Notes under the pieces: model-generated | Database searches by the model: none | The model's input: the letters and a program-made list of their open reading frames with translations, nothing else | Told to the model about the DNA's origin: nothing | Position numbers and translations under genes: made by a program | Assembly: GCA_029204225.1 (NCBI GenBank) | Contig: CM055092.1 | Coordinates: 63,621,260-63,685,259, forward strand | Direction: 5' to 3' | From: Diphasiastrum complanatum | Lineage: Eukaryota; Streptophyta; Lycopodiopsida; Lycopodiales; Lycopodiaceae | DNA length: 64,000 nucleotides | Shown here: positions 34,305 to 44,580 of the stretch, one piece after another | How positions within the stretch are numbered: the first letter of the stretch is position 1 | Layout: every line of letters begins with the position of its first letter

Positions 34305-34874
34305 CTATATGGCAATGAGGTTAAGAGGTGCACTGGTTCCAGGTTTAAATGGACAATTCTTGAAACAGTGTCCATAACCGCAATCCCGGCAGGAGGTTGT
34401 ATATTGTCCCTTGTAGGGACATTCTGCAATTCGGTGTCCCTCGCCGCATCCGTAGCAGCCGTAATTTCTTCCACCTTGACGTTGAGTTTGAGCTACATAG
34501 GCCGAAACATATTCATTTATGGCAGGATCCATAAATGGTTCATCTGGTCTGTACCACTGCTGCTGCTCAAGTTGAGGTGGCATTTGCATTTCTTGTTCTG
34601 CTGCTGTCAGGTTTACATGGGCCACTTGTTGATTGGCTGGCCCTGGTGGAGTAGGTAAGTCCATACGTTGTGGTTGATTGGGTGCGCCATACCTTGGTGC
34701 CACGTTAGGTACCTCTTGATAATAAGGATAAGAAGTATGATAAGGACTTCTCTTCTGTTGAACAACCCTGGGGTTAAACGGGCAAAATGTCGTATCGTGC
34801 AATGTTGCATTGCACAGATGGCAGAATCTATGTGTTAGTCTCAGATTTTGCTTTAGGACTGGACACTCGTTCAT
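34305..34874 (-). pseudogene. Gypsy gag nucleocapsid part with three zinc knuckles
   Basis: This 189-codon frame has CHLCNATLHDTTFC (C-X2-C-X4-H-X4-C), then a Pro/Gln/Tyr-rich spacer, then CYGCGEGHRIAEC and CRDCGYGHCFKNC (both C-X2-C-X3-H-X4-C). Such knuckles bind element RNA for packaging. A relative with the same layout lies at 46910-47660. The frame is open but separated by frame changes from the capsid part at 35163-35663. Confidence 0.75.
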
Positions 34875-35162
34875 TGTATGGTTTTGCGTGCATACTGAAC
34901 ACCATACATTTTCTCGTCGAGGGGTACTGCAGCTGGTTTGGTTCTTGTTGATGTGGAATTACTGCTATAGTTCCTTGTAAGGCCTCGTAAGTTGCTCCAT
35001 CTATTGTTTGTGTAATTTTGTCATTTGATCCAACAACAGTTCTGTGGATAGAACGGATGCGTTTGATGATGATGATGCAATCGAAGGAGTAGGAGTGTGG
35101 GTGGAAGGATATTTGTCGTCAGATCCCTCATTCTCTTCCTTGATGGCATCTTCCATAGCTTC

Positions 35163-35983
35163 TTACAGAGTAGGGTACTGCTCCTGTTGTTTCAGTTCTC
35201 TTCTGATGCTTTGTGATAATCCGACTAGGAACCACATGATCACCGCATGATCAGGAGTCAGGGCTGCACTGCACTCGGATCGTAGATGTTTGACCCATTC
35301 AATATAGTCCCGGACCCTTTCTCGTTTTCTCATCTTGACTTTGCTCAGCAGGAGAAACGGGTCTTTCAGGAACTTCCTTGGCTTAAGGCGCATAATGAGA
35401 GCCACTTTAACCGCTTCCCAGGTGGATTTCTCTTTCTCTAACAGGTTGAAAAACCAATCCTGAGCCACTACAAGCAAGGACATAGGAAATAGCATCAGCT
35501 TCTGTATAGGTGTCCGTTCGCCATAGATTTTACAAGCTTGCTCGTAGATCTGGAGAAATTGGATGGGATCTGATGATCCGTCATATTTTGGTATCTCCAT
35601 CTGTGGTGCTCTCCGAATGGCATGCAAGGGTGCGACAGGTACGGGTTGACCCATTGGATCCATTGGTGCTGGTTCTGGTTCTGTCTCTTGTTGTACAACT
35701 GCTAATCTGGGAAGGTGTGGTGCCTAATTTGCTATCCTTCGTGCTATTGATCGTCCCGATCTCAGATTCATCCGATGGTGGGCTCAAAAGTGATTGGATC
35801 TTGCTTATACAGTAGGATGCAGTCTGGATCTTCAAGGATCTGATCGATCTGTTCAGCCGAAATGAATTTTAGGCCTTTTACGGTGGTTTTTCCTTGATAA
35901 CTTTTTACTCCTTGCATTGATTGACCTGATATTTTGACAGTAGCTAGATCTGATGCAGATCTTTCCACTAATCTGGACTGCAA
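35163..35983 (-). pseudogene. Gypsy gag capsid part
   Basis: The frame 35663-35163 carries PKYDGSSDPIQFLQIYEQAC and PRKFLKDPFLLLSKVKM, the retrotransposon-gag capsid fold, matching Gypsy B gag at 49600-49990. The N-terminal part lies in another frame (35983-35768, containing VKSYQGKTTVKGLKFISAEQ). Gag would form the virus-like particle. At least two frame changes disable it. Confidence 0.75.
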
Positions 35984-35989
35984 GGGTTA

Positions 35990-36185
35990 TCTTGTGCGAG
36001 GGTTGGCTGTGTGAGGGTTTTTTAGCTGTTTTTGCAGGTAAAAAACTTGATATCTTTCAGATCTCTGGGAAGTAACTCTCGCAAGTTTCACAGTGGCTGG
36101 ATTTGGGTTAGATCTCACTATAGAATTCTCTGCGAGAGTTAACTCTTGCAAGAAGTAAAAAATTCACTGTCTGCGAGGGTTCAAA
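35990..36185 (-). repeat. Leader repeats of the minus gypsy relic
   Basis: Holds CTGCGAGGGTTC, TGTGCGAGGGTTGG and, at 36131-36150, the near-palindrome TGCGAGAGTTAACTCTTGCA. It is co-linear in reverse complement with 6740-6970 of Gypsy A, so both copies descend from one family. Confidence 0.65.
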
Positions 36186-36195
36186 ATCACTTTTT

Positions 36196-36525
36196 GTGCT
36201 TGAGCTTTACCAGATCTTCTCGGATTTTGTGGCTTCCTCTTTGCGAGACACTTTGGGCGTGCATCTTTGTCACGCTGATTTGCTTCCAAATCTTGGCAAT
36301 GCTCAAGTTGCTCTAGGGATTCTCACTCAATGCTTTGCTCAACGGCCAAGTTATATTCTACGGTGTGTTCCTCCCTCTCCTGATGTTTTGGCTTTGCTAC
36401 AGGATTTCGATAATATTTTATCAGATATTCTGGGTTGCTTGTTGGGTTCAGAATCTTTTTGTATTCCCAATGGTCAGTTCGTTAAGCGACAAGTCTCTCT
36501 TCCCGCTTTGCCCGGAGGTGACTGA
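36196..36525 (+). other. 109-codon open frame, unknown
   Basis: Starts MLELYQIFSDFVASSLRD, contains PPSPDVLALLQDFD and ends LPALPGGD. It is hydrophobic-rich and not obviously low-complexity, directly beyond the gypsy leader on the opposite strand. No motif recognised. It may be chance or a remnant of an unknown element. Confidence 0.2.
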
Positions 36526-39449
36526 TGACGATTTTGTCCCCTTTTTCACCAAAATGGTAGAAATGAACGATTTTTATTGTTTTCTCTGATTTTATCAAAT
36601 CCCTATATGATTATGGTACATGACAAGTACATAATTTTCACACGTGGGAACAGGCTCCACACATGTGTGTTTATCTATATACAAGATTTTTGGCCTCTAC
36701 CAAGCTTATTTTTGCATTTTTCACAATTTATGCAAGTCCCTATAAATTAGGAAAATTGCCTAAAATCAAGGGAGGTGGCTATAAGCTAGGAAACTTGGTC
36801 CATGTGCCATATTGATGATTATTGGTGGATCCTTTGATGAGTAGGCATTCTCACACGTGCCAAATCAGCTGAGTAAGCATCAACTCTTGTGTATATATGG
36901 TGGCTCATTTGGCCATAATTGACAAGAAAGCTAAATCTTGGTTTTGGTGCATTTCTTGAGTAATCTCTCCATTTGTCTTGTGATTTTATGCTTCTAATGG
37001 TTTCTAAGCTTAGTGTACTTCATTATTTGCTGGTAGTCCATACTCTGACAGGTCTTCACACGTGTGAAACCATCAAGTACAAGTTTTGATCATATTTGAT
37101 TGTTATTGTTAGATTTGTTGATGTAGATTTGATCTAGTGCTATCTAATCTTGTGTAGATTGGTAGATTAATCTAATCTAACACCCAATCACACTTGTGGA
37201 TCTGATTTGGATCCATTCTTGGTCCTTTTTGTTGTACTTTGACACTGCTATATTACACTGAAGCACAACAAAATGGCTGTTACAACCAAAATGACAACGT
37301 AATTGGGAGGCCCAAATCATTTGTCTCATGGACGGAGCATCACATAGAGGGTGCTGGAATGATCCAATTATAGATTGCATCCATGTAGTAATTATAATAA
37401 ATGTTTGTCATCTAATTAGGCAAGCCATTGTACTTGGAAGTATTTGGCTTGTGATGACAATTGTAGATTGTGTACATGGTCAACCCATAGGGAATGTTGA
37501 CGTGGATGAGGACATTGCAAATCTCTCTCACTTTGCATTTTAGGGGAAGTGATTTTCTCTCACTTCACATTTTGGGAAGTGGCTGGGAACGTTTCTTGTT
37601 GAAAATAGACCACCTTTGGGATTTTCTCTCACTTCGAGATTTTGCGAAAAAGCCGAAGGTGCCATAAAACAATTGAACTTTTGGCAAACTGTCATTTCGC
37701 ATTTTGTCAAAAAAATATAGAAAAACAGACTGTGTCGAAACATAGTTCATTTATGCAGACTGTGTCGAAACATTGTATATTTATGCAAACTTGTTCTAAA
37801 TGCTAGTTGCTGGAAGCCCTTGAAGGTGGCCAAGTCTTCAATGGTCTTAGTTGATCTTAAAATTTGAACATGGAGAATAATAGGATTGGTTACCCTTTGC
37901 TGGAGATCAGCCGAAAGTCCGTTTTGTTGTAGTCGTTCTTCAAATAGTTCGGCTGTCTAAGTTGTGATTCCTGCAGGTATCATATGAGCATACATAGAAC
38001 CCTAAATAGGTTTCACCTGATCCTAGATCAAAGATCAGTAAACGTGCATGAAGAATCTTGAGATAGAAATTAGTTATTCACCAAGGAGACAACTATAGGC
38101 TTAATTTCCAACATTTACTTGCAAAGCAGTTAGGACAAGTGTTTAGCTTCATATCAGGCACAACAATAACTGTCGTTTTTTGACATGGTCGACTCCTTCG
38201 ACTTTCGTTGACGTCGTCGATATGTCGGATGCTATCCGATATCTCGGAGCCACCTGCTGAGCGATTCCCGAGTATTTCTGCAGACTGTGTAGAAACATGA
38301 ATAAAACTGCAAAATTGGATATGAATGGATGTAGATTAAAGATCGATTATTCAGATGAATCACTCCGATAGTAGAATAATGCAACACTATGAAGTTATTA
38401 TGAGCCTACACAGACTAAATATTTTATGAAATATTTTGTCCAATTACATAAACTTTCGGATTCACTTCTTGAGGCAAAATCTAAACCATTTAAACACTTA
38501 GGCAAATGAAATATTAGGTTACAAATCAAATAATCAAAAGCTTCACATCTGAAAAGGAGGCAAATGCACATCTACTGAATTTTGTAAAGCAAATAGAATC
38601 AAATAACTATTTACAGTAGCTTACATGCCTCAACAAAAAGGAGTAGCCAAAAGGAAGAACATGGGTATTGTAGAAAGCGCAACCAGCCCTTGGAAAATCG
38701 ACATCTTTGACAATTTTATGCTTTCTTGATCTCAACAATGCTTGATGTGTTCATTACCTGAAATCTGGAAGTTATGAGGTAAAAGCAAATGGTAAACACT
38801 AAAGTTTAGGCCATATGTAAAAATAACACAATACACCACTTACTATCATAGAGAGCCTACAAAAGAAGACAACTGACTAAGTTTTGAAAATAACCACACT
38901 ATAAAAGATTGAGGTTCAACAACAACAAATACCTAGAATCGCTTTCTAATTTGTTATTTGATTGATTTTCAAAGCAATAATCTGTATAAAGTGGTATAAA
39001 GTAGAGCCCAAACAAGAGAAAGCCTACCATTTGGAAGGTCTGAACAAAAATAACATGGTGATGTTTGAAGTTCATAGTTCATACCAACTTACTGTCAACA
39101 AATAGATAAGGTAGGGAAAATACCACTTGTAAAGTTTCACAATAAGCAAAACCAACAATATCAAAGTACCACGACATTTCCAAGATCAGATCGTACTTTC
39201 CACCTAGAACATGTTTCTATGTTTTCGCTTGGTTCATAATGTTTTCTTATGTAGATAATGCTCAAGCTTTTGAGTACTCCTTAGTATGATTGAGTTCCAT
39301 GCACGGGAGCATCCAATAGATAAATTGGTAAGACTTGAGATGTATAAGTGGCCGATATGAATTTCACCGAGCAAACGAAAGGCTCACATAAATTGTTTGT
39401 CATCTCTGAAGAGCAACTGCATAGCCTGTATAAAACTTCTTATCATCTT
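36526..39449. other. Unassigned DNA with short local repeats
   Basis: G-box pairs at 36637-36670 and 37050-37068. ATTTTCTCTCACTTC repeats near 37550-37640. A ~30-base tandem pair of GCAGACTGTGTCGAAACAT at 37726-37745 and 37756-37775. A short CpG-dense patch at 38173-38270. No gene supported. Confidence 0.35.
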
Positions 39450-39668
39450 CTATTGGAGAGCACTTTTGTATACCAAATTCTGGATTGTTGTCACATCATT
39501 TAGCTCGAAATAAGCAATTCCTTGCTCTAACTCAGGACCCCAAAGGACGTATTTAGATGGCAAATATCCAGCAAAATTGTCCAATACATAATTGCCATTG
39601 TGATTGACATGATTTTCTTTACCTTCACAAGACCGATTTCCTAATAAAATACTTTCCCTTGCAGACAA
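39450..39668 (-). other. 72-codon open frame, unknown
   Basis: Contains NYVLDNFAGYLPSKYVLWG and IAYFELNDVTTIQNL, which read like real protein rather than noise. No family recognised. Possibly a decayed exon or element piece. Confidence 0.2.
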
Positions 39669-39975
39669 CTCAATTTGTGTCCTTATATTGGTTCATGGCA
39701 GTGCAACTAACACTCACCACAACAACTAAGTGTGGACAAATAGTCATTTGTAGAATCGTGTTAGCATGTCTTGAATTTATTATCTTCCAATGGAATTATC
39801 ATTGTTAAAAAAACCACTGGTGTACAAAATTTGCATACAGAGATGGAGATTTAGAGGAGTCTTTTGTTCGAATGAAATACCTATCATGAAACATAATTGT
39901 TGTCTAGAAAAAAAAATTGTTAGTAAGTGATAAATATAGCAGGCGACAGAGAGACAAAGACATTGAAGTCCATGA

Positions 39976-41685
39976 TTAACAAAGAGTTTGTATCATATCT
40001 TCATGCTTGGTTTCCATGCTAATCTCAGATCTAATGAGGCTAGATACTTCATTATGGACATAAGTTTTCTTAGAGGATGATTCACTTTCTCTCATAAAGA
40101 GTTTACAATTTGCCTCAATACATGAAAAAAGACAATTTTTCACACTATGAGTGGACAAATCACTCTTGCTCTTGCAAGACTCAAGAGCATACATTTGAAG
40201 AAATAACCATTTGCTTTCTAATTGATCTAAAATCAATTTCAAATCATTAAGAACATCAACTATGTTCTCAATACAGACATCATACTCAACTAGTATGGCT
40301 TTACTCCAACTTTGAGATGCAAAAGTCTCACTAAAGCAAATTGATTTACCAAATGACATAAGAGAAACAAGCATGAGATGTATACTACTTGAAATGTGCT
40401 CCTTTTTCCCTTGAAATGTGAGCCATATGAGCTCAACCATGTCTCTTGATATTTTTCTTGTAATCATAACTTGAGAAGGACTCTCCTCCTCAATCCTTGG
40501 CACACTTGAACCTTGAGATGACTCCTCAAGATCAACTTCTTGGTGCTCCTCCTTGATGGAAATCCAAGACCTCCATGTCTCAAAATGATTACAACAAACA
40601 TGATCATATAATGTGCACTTCATATGATCATCAACAATACTTATGCTAGAAACATAAGTCCAAAAATCACCACAACTTGGCTTGATTTTTCTAATATTGA
40701 AATCAAAAAGTATTTCCATCTCAATAAGGCTAACTACTTGCTTATGGATATAAGTGTCCACTTTGGATGCTTCACTTATTCTCATAAGAAGTTTACAACT
40801 TGCCTTTAAAATTGAAAATTTACAATCTTCAATATTATGAATGAACACATCATTCATGAACTCTTTGAAACCAACAAAAAATACATTATGAAGACATTTC
40901 CATTTCCTTGACTTCATATTCAATGTAAGTTTACAAGGAAAACATGCTTTGCTATCTATTAAGGCATCACACTCAACTAGTATTGCCTTAATCCACCTTT
41001 GAGATACAAAAATCTCTTCAAAGCAAAATAGTTCTTCATAAGATTTCATGAGAGCATAAATGAAACTTTTTTCATTTTGTGATTGCTCCTCCTTAATCTT
41101 TCTTGGTTTCTCTTGGATCACAATAATAAATTTGAACTTTTCCAAAGTTCTAAGCAAAATGCTTTTCAAGGACATGAAATAAATCCAAGTGACATTAATG
41201 AAAGTGACATTTATCTTTGCATCTTGAACCAAAAAATTCACTTCCAAATGCAAAACTTCAAAAGGTTTGAAATGTGTGATGATGGACTTTTGAAGACAAA
41301 TCTTGTAAGTCCTTGTGAGGCTCCAAGCCTCATGCATCTTTCTACAAAGGAAACACCTTTCCTTGGATTTGTCCTTCTTGCCTTTGCACTTTGAACTTGA
41401 AGCTCCATCCTGCACCTCGGCCCCCTTGCTTTGGTTCTCCTTGGATGGATTGGTCTTCATTTTGTAGCATCTTGAGACAAAACGATCTCTCTTGCCACAA
41501 AGGTTGCATTTAGGATCCTTACTTGCCTCCAATAGGTTGCCACCTATTGATGCCATGATGAGGAAGTAAAACCTAGTGATATGACTTTTCAAAATGTAAT
41601 TTGTGACTCTCAAGAAACTAGATTTGGACACATTCAACAACCTAGAAGGATCTACACAAGATCTAGACCACAAATTTTGAATCAT
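39976..41685 (-). CDS. 569-codon ORF of unknown function, retroelement-associated
   Basis: An intact minus-strand frame. Residues 44-75 resemble a copia gag start and zinc knuckle (MASIGGNLLEASKD, then CNLCGKRDRFVSRC with Arg where the His should be); a second cluster CFLC lies at 111-114. The rest is not a known retroelement domain: residues 210-325 and 438-556 are two copies of one module sharing F.SQ.W.KAILVE.D, then CKL.MR.SE.S, TY.H..V.SLI. No transmembrane segment or enzyme motif was evident. A 23-base near-match (45505-45527) to its repeat occurs in the cargo of copia C. It may be an extra ORF of a copia lineage, or a host fragment carried by one. An unknown family is reported, not a function. 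Confidence 0.45.
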   Translation of the reverse strand: MIQNLWSRSCVDPSRLLNVSKSSFLRVTNYILKSHITRFYFLIMASIGGNLLEASKDPKCNLCGKRDRFVSRCYKMKTNPSKENQSKGAEVQDGASSSKCKGKKDKSKERCFLCRKMHEAWSLTRTYKICLQKSIITHFKPFEVLHLEVNFLVQDAKINVTFINVTWIYFMSLKSILLRTLEKFKFIIVIQEKPRKIKEEQSQNEKSFIYALMKSYEELFCFEEIFVSQRWIKAILVECDALIDSKACFPCKLTLNMKSRKWKCLHNVFFVGFKEFMNDVFIHNIEDCKFSILKASCKLLMRISEASKVDTYIHKQVVSLIEMEILFDFNIRKIKPSCGDFWTYVSSISIVDDHMKCTLYDHVCCNHFETWRSWISIKEEHQEVDLEESSQGSSVPRIEEESPSQVMITRKISRDMVELIWLTFQGKKEHISSSIHLMLVSLMSFGKSICFSETFASQSWSKAILVEYDVCIENIVDVLNDLKLILDQLESKWLFLQMYALESCKSKSDLSTHSVKNCLFSCIEANCKLFMRESESSSKKTYVHNEVSSLIRSEISMETKHEDMIQTLC

Positions 41686-42108
41686 ATCTCTTTCAACCTA
41701 GTCAATTGGAAACTAATCTTTGCTTTGATCACTAAGACAAAAGTACTCTATCAAATCACGAAAATCAGATCCAAACACCCCTATTGGTCTCAACAAATAC
41801 CAATGACTCTTCCTCTTGAGAGTTGGAATGGATTTGAAAAGTTTGACACCTAGATTTTCCTTTTCTCTTGACTAGTTCACTCAGCTTTTGAGATTCTTGG
41901 AAGTGGCAAAAGTCATTAGACTGAGGATAGATCATAGGTTGATCAAGATTCCATGATTCTATGTGTTGATTTGCTTGGATAAATGCTAGAAGAGAATTTG
42001 TGAGATAGTTTCAAATCTTGGTGATTTCTTTTGAAAGCATTTGTTGTTGTTCAAAGGAGTGCTTTGTGCATTGAAACAAGTTGAAAAAGAAGATAAGGTC
42101 ATTGCTAT
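41686..42108. other. Spacer between the 569-codon ORF and copia C
   Basis: Leader-like sequence without LTR end or PBS; both neighbours point away from it. An open frame at 41581-41853 mostly mirrors the minus ORF and has no motif. Confidence 0.3.
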
Positions 42109-42620
42109 ATGGCAACCTCAATTGGAGTCATGTTGGAAGCCAATGATAGGCTTACCTCAAGTAGCTATTCATTGTGGAAAGTGAGGATGGACTCACTTCT
42201 TGAGATGAATGATGTTTTGGATATTGTTGTAGGTTTGGAGGAGAGACCGGCAACACAACAAGATCAAGTGAGGTATGATAAGAGGGCCAAGAAGGCTCTA
42301 CACATTATCAAGATGAATGTTACCAATGAGCTTCTCAAGGAAGTTGGTAAGTGTACTTCATCTAAGGATGCTTGGAATTCATTGAAAAAGCTTTATGAAT
42401 CCAATTTTACTTCTAGACTGTTGACTCTAAGAAGGCAAATCTTTTCTTGTTTGCAAAAGAATGAAGAAAGTACAAGTACTTTTTTTTTGAGGATGAAAGC
42501 ATTGAATGATGAGTTGGCTTGCATTGATGAAAGCATTAAGGAAGGAGAGCTTGGTTAAGTGATTCTTAATGGCTTGTTGATGCTCAGGCTAACATTGTTA
42601 AAATATTGCTATTCAAAAGA
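42109..42620 (+). pseudogene. Copia C gag, N-terminal part
   Basis: Starts MATSIGVMLEANDRLTSSSY, then YSLWKVRMDSLLE, a copia gag (UBN2-type) opening. It continues ALHIIKMNVTNELLKEVGK and LTLRRQIFSCLQ. A stop at 42556 and a frame change separate it from the zinc-knuckle frame starting near 42623. Gag would assemble particles around element RNA. Confidence 0.75.
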
Positions 42621-42622
42621 CT

Positions 42623-44533
42623 TTGCCAAGGCTGATGGATCTTCAAGAGATCTTGATTAATGAGGAATATAGGCTTCAAGCAAGAGGTGGATCTACATTG
42701 ACACTTCAAGATGATGTTATGTTCACAAAGGGCAAATTCAAGAACAAAACCAAAAGCAAGTGGTCTAAAGGGCAAGATCAAGTGGATTCTTCTTCAAGTG
42801 GCAAAAAGAAGGATAGATCAAAGCTCAAGTGCTTCTATTGTGGCATCAAAGGACACTTTGCAAGTGAGTGCTACAAGAAGAAGAGAGATCAAGGAGACAA
42901 GCAAGGTAATCTTACTCTTGATGAGAATGGTTTGGATGTGCAAGATGCAAATGATGATGCTTTTGTGATGTCTTCATGTATGCTTGCTAATGATGGAGAT
43001 CTAGATCCTTGGTGGATTGATAGTGGAGCAAGTTCACACATGACCTTTCACAAAGAGTACTTCACTTCTTTGTTGGCATATGGAGATAACAAGAGGGTGA
43101 TCTACACGGCCAATGATGGTGAGTGTGCAATCAAAGGGATTGGCACAATTCCTATTTCTCTCTCTACAAATAGGAATGTTCATTTGGAGGATGTCTTGTT
43201 TATTCCATCTATTACCAAGAATTTGCTTAGTGTGAGTCAAATGCTAAGTAAGGGCCTCAAGGTGGAGTTTGATGGAGATGCTTGTTTGATCAAAAGGAAG
43301 GATGTCTTGATTGGAAAAGATAAAAGGCAAGGGAAGTTGATCAAACTTGATGCTTGTGTTATTGCTAACCAAGTTGGATGTGTTGCAAGGGAGCAAATTT
43401 CTATTCAAGAGGTTTGGCACAAAAGGATGGGACACCTCAACTTCAAGTCATTGGAGGTAATGGCAAGGAAGAAGGTTGTGATTGGTCTTCCAATTTTTTT
43501 AAGTAATGACAAGCATGTTTTTGAGTCTTGTGCTTTGTCTAAGTCACATAGACTACCTTATACTAGATCTATTTCTAGATCTACAAAGCCTTTTCAGCTT
43601 GTACATTCGGATATTCATGGATTTACTACAATTAGCAATAGTGGAGCTAAGATGTATGTAACATTCATTGATGATTTTAGTAGATTTTGTTGGATCTATC
43701 TACTAAAGAGCAAGGATGAGGTGTATGATGTCTTTGTCAAGTTCAAGAATTCAAGGGAGAACCAATTTTCCACAAAGATCAAGTGCTTGAGAGGTGACAA
43801 TGGTGGTGAGTACATATCTAACAAGTTCAAGGCTTTTTGTGATGAGCATGGGATCAAGAGGGAGTATACAACATCAAGGACCCCACAACAAAATGGAGTG
43901 GCTGAAAGGAAGAATAGAACTTTATGTGAAAGTGCTAAAGCTATGAGGTTAAGTGCTAATCTTGACAAACCATTTTGGGATCAAGCTTTGTTGTGTGCCA
44001 ATTTCTTGTGCAATAGGTGGCCGAGTGCTATTTTGGATGGAAGGACACCTTTTGAGATGCTATTCAAGAGGAGGCCGAGTGTCAACTTTCTAAGAACCTT
44101 TGGATGCACATGCTATGTCAACATTACTCTTGATGATAGGACCAAGGAGGATCCATCTTCAAGAAGAGGTATTTTTGTTGGATATAGTGAGGTGAGTAAA
44201 GCCTACAAGGTTTACATTCCTTCTACTAACAAAGTGATTGTTGGTAGAGATGTCATTTTTGATGAGGGAAACATTCCAAAGGTGTCTTCAAGCATGATTG
44301 ATGGTAAAGTAGATGGATCTAACATTCTTGATGTTGATGAGAAGGATCCTACTTTGGATGGTGGTTATGATGGACCTTCATCAAGTCAAAAGCCAAGGAG
44401 AACATCAAGAGAAAGACAAGTAACTTCAAGGCTCACATATGATCAAAAGGGTAACCAAGTAGTTTCTGGATATTATGTTGCTTTCCTAACCTCTTTGGAT
44501 GAGCCTACAAGTGTAGATCAAGCAAGGAAATAA
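42623..44533 (+). CDS. Copia C zinc knuckle, protease and integrase ORF
   Basis: A 636-codon open frame with CFYCGIKGHFASEC (C-X2-C-X4-H-X4-C), protease WWIDSGASSHMTF, GAG-pre-integrase EVWHKRMGHLNFK, integrase zinc region with CALSKSHR, and an apparently complete catalytic core: VHSDIHG, RGDNGGEY and GVAERKNRTL supply the D, D and E. The C-terminal linker holds VGRDVIFDEG. It stops at 44531 (AAATAA where copia 1 has AACAAA) shortly before the RT start. It is the best-preserved copia integrase here, but has no RT to work with. Confidence 0.75.
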   Translation: MPRLMDLQEILINEEYRLQARGGSTLTLQDDVMFTKGKFKNKTKSKWSKGQDQVDSSSSGKKKDRSKLKCFYCGIKGHFASECYKKKRDQGDKQGNLTLDENGLDVQDANDDAFVMSSCMLANDGDLDPWWIDSGASSHMTFHKEYFTSLLAYGDNKRVIYTANDGECAIKGIGTIPISLSTNRNVHLEDVLFIPSITKNLLSVSQMLSKGLKVEFDGDACLIKRKDVLIGKDKRQGKLIKLDACVIANQVGCVAREQISIQEVWHKRMGHLNFKSLEVMARKKVVIGLPIFLSNDKHVFESCALSKSHRLPYTRSISRSTKPFQLVHSDIHGFTTISNSGAKMYVTFIDDFSRFCWIYLLKSKDEVYDVFVKFKNSRENQFSTKIKCLRGDNGGEYISNKFKAFCDEHGIKREYTTSRTPQQNGVAERKNRTLCESAKAMRLSANLDKPFWDQALLCANFLCNRWPSAILDGRTPFEMLFKRRPSVNFLRTFGCTCYVNITLDDRTKEDPSSRRGIFVGYSEVSKAYKVYIPSTNKVIVGRDVIFDEGNIPKVSSSMIDGKVDGSNILDVDEKDPTLDGGYDGPSSSQKPRRTSRERQVTSRLTYDQKGNQVVSGYYVAFLTSLDEPTSVDQARK

Positions 44534-44580
44534 GAGGAGTGGATCCAAGCAATGGATCTTGAGTATCAAGCTCTTATGAG

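Larger units (their letters stand above)
33720..36185 (-). mobile_element. Ty3/gypsy relic, minus strand (leader, gag, start of pol)
   Basis: From right to left: leader with GCGAGAGTT motifs (36185-35990), gag (35983-34305 with frame changes) and the start of the protease region (33986-33720), where it is cut by the copia D junction. The leader matches that of Gypsy A, so this copy preserves the gag that A has lost. RT, RNase H, integrase and both LTRs are absent. Confidence 0.75.

Noticed and set aside
33710-34658. Plus-strand open frames opposite the gypsy gag (33968-34189, 34186-34377, 34368-34658)
   Set aside because: Antisense of recognised gag zinc-knuckle and protease-region sequence.
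41083-41394. Plus-strand open frames opposite the 569-codon ORF (also 40624-40809)
   Set aside because: Much shorter, no motif, fully overlapped by the longer minus frame.
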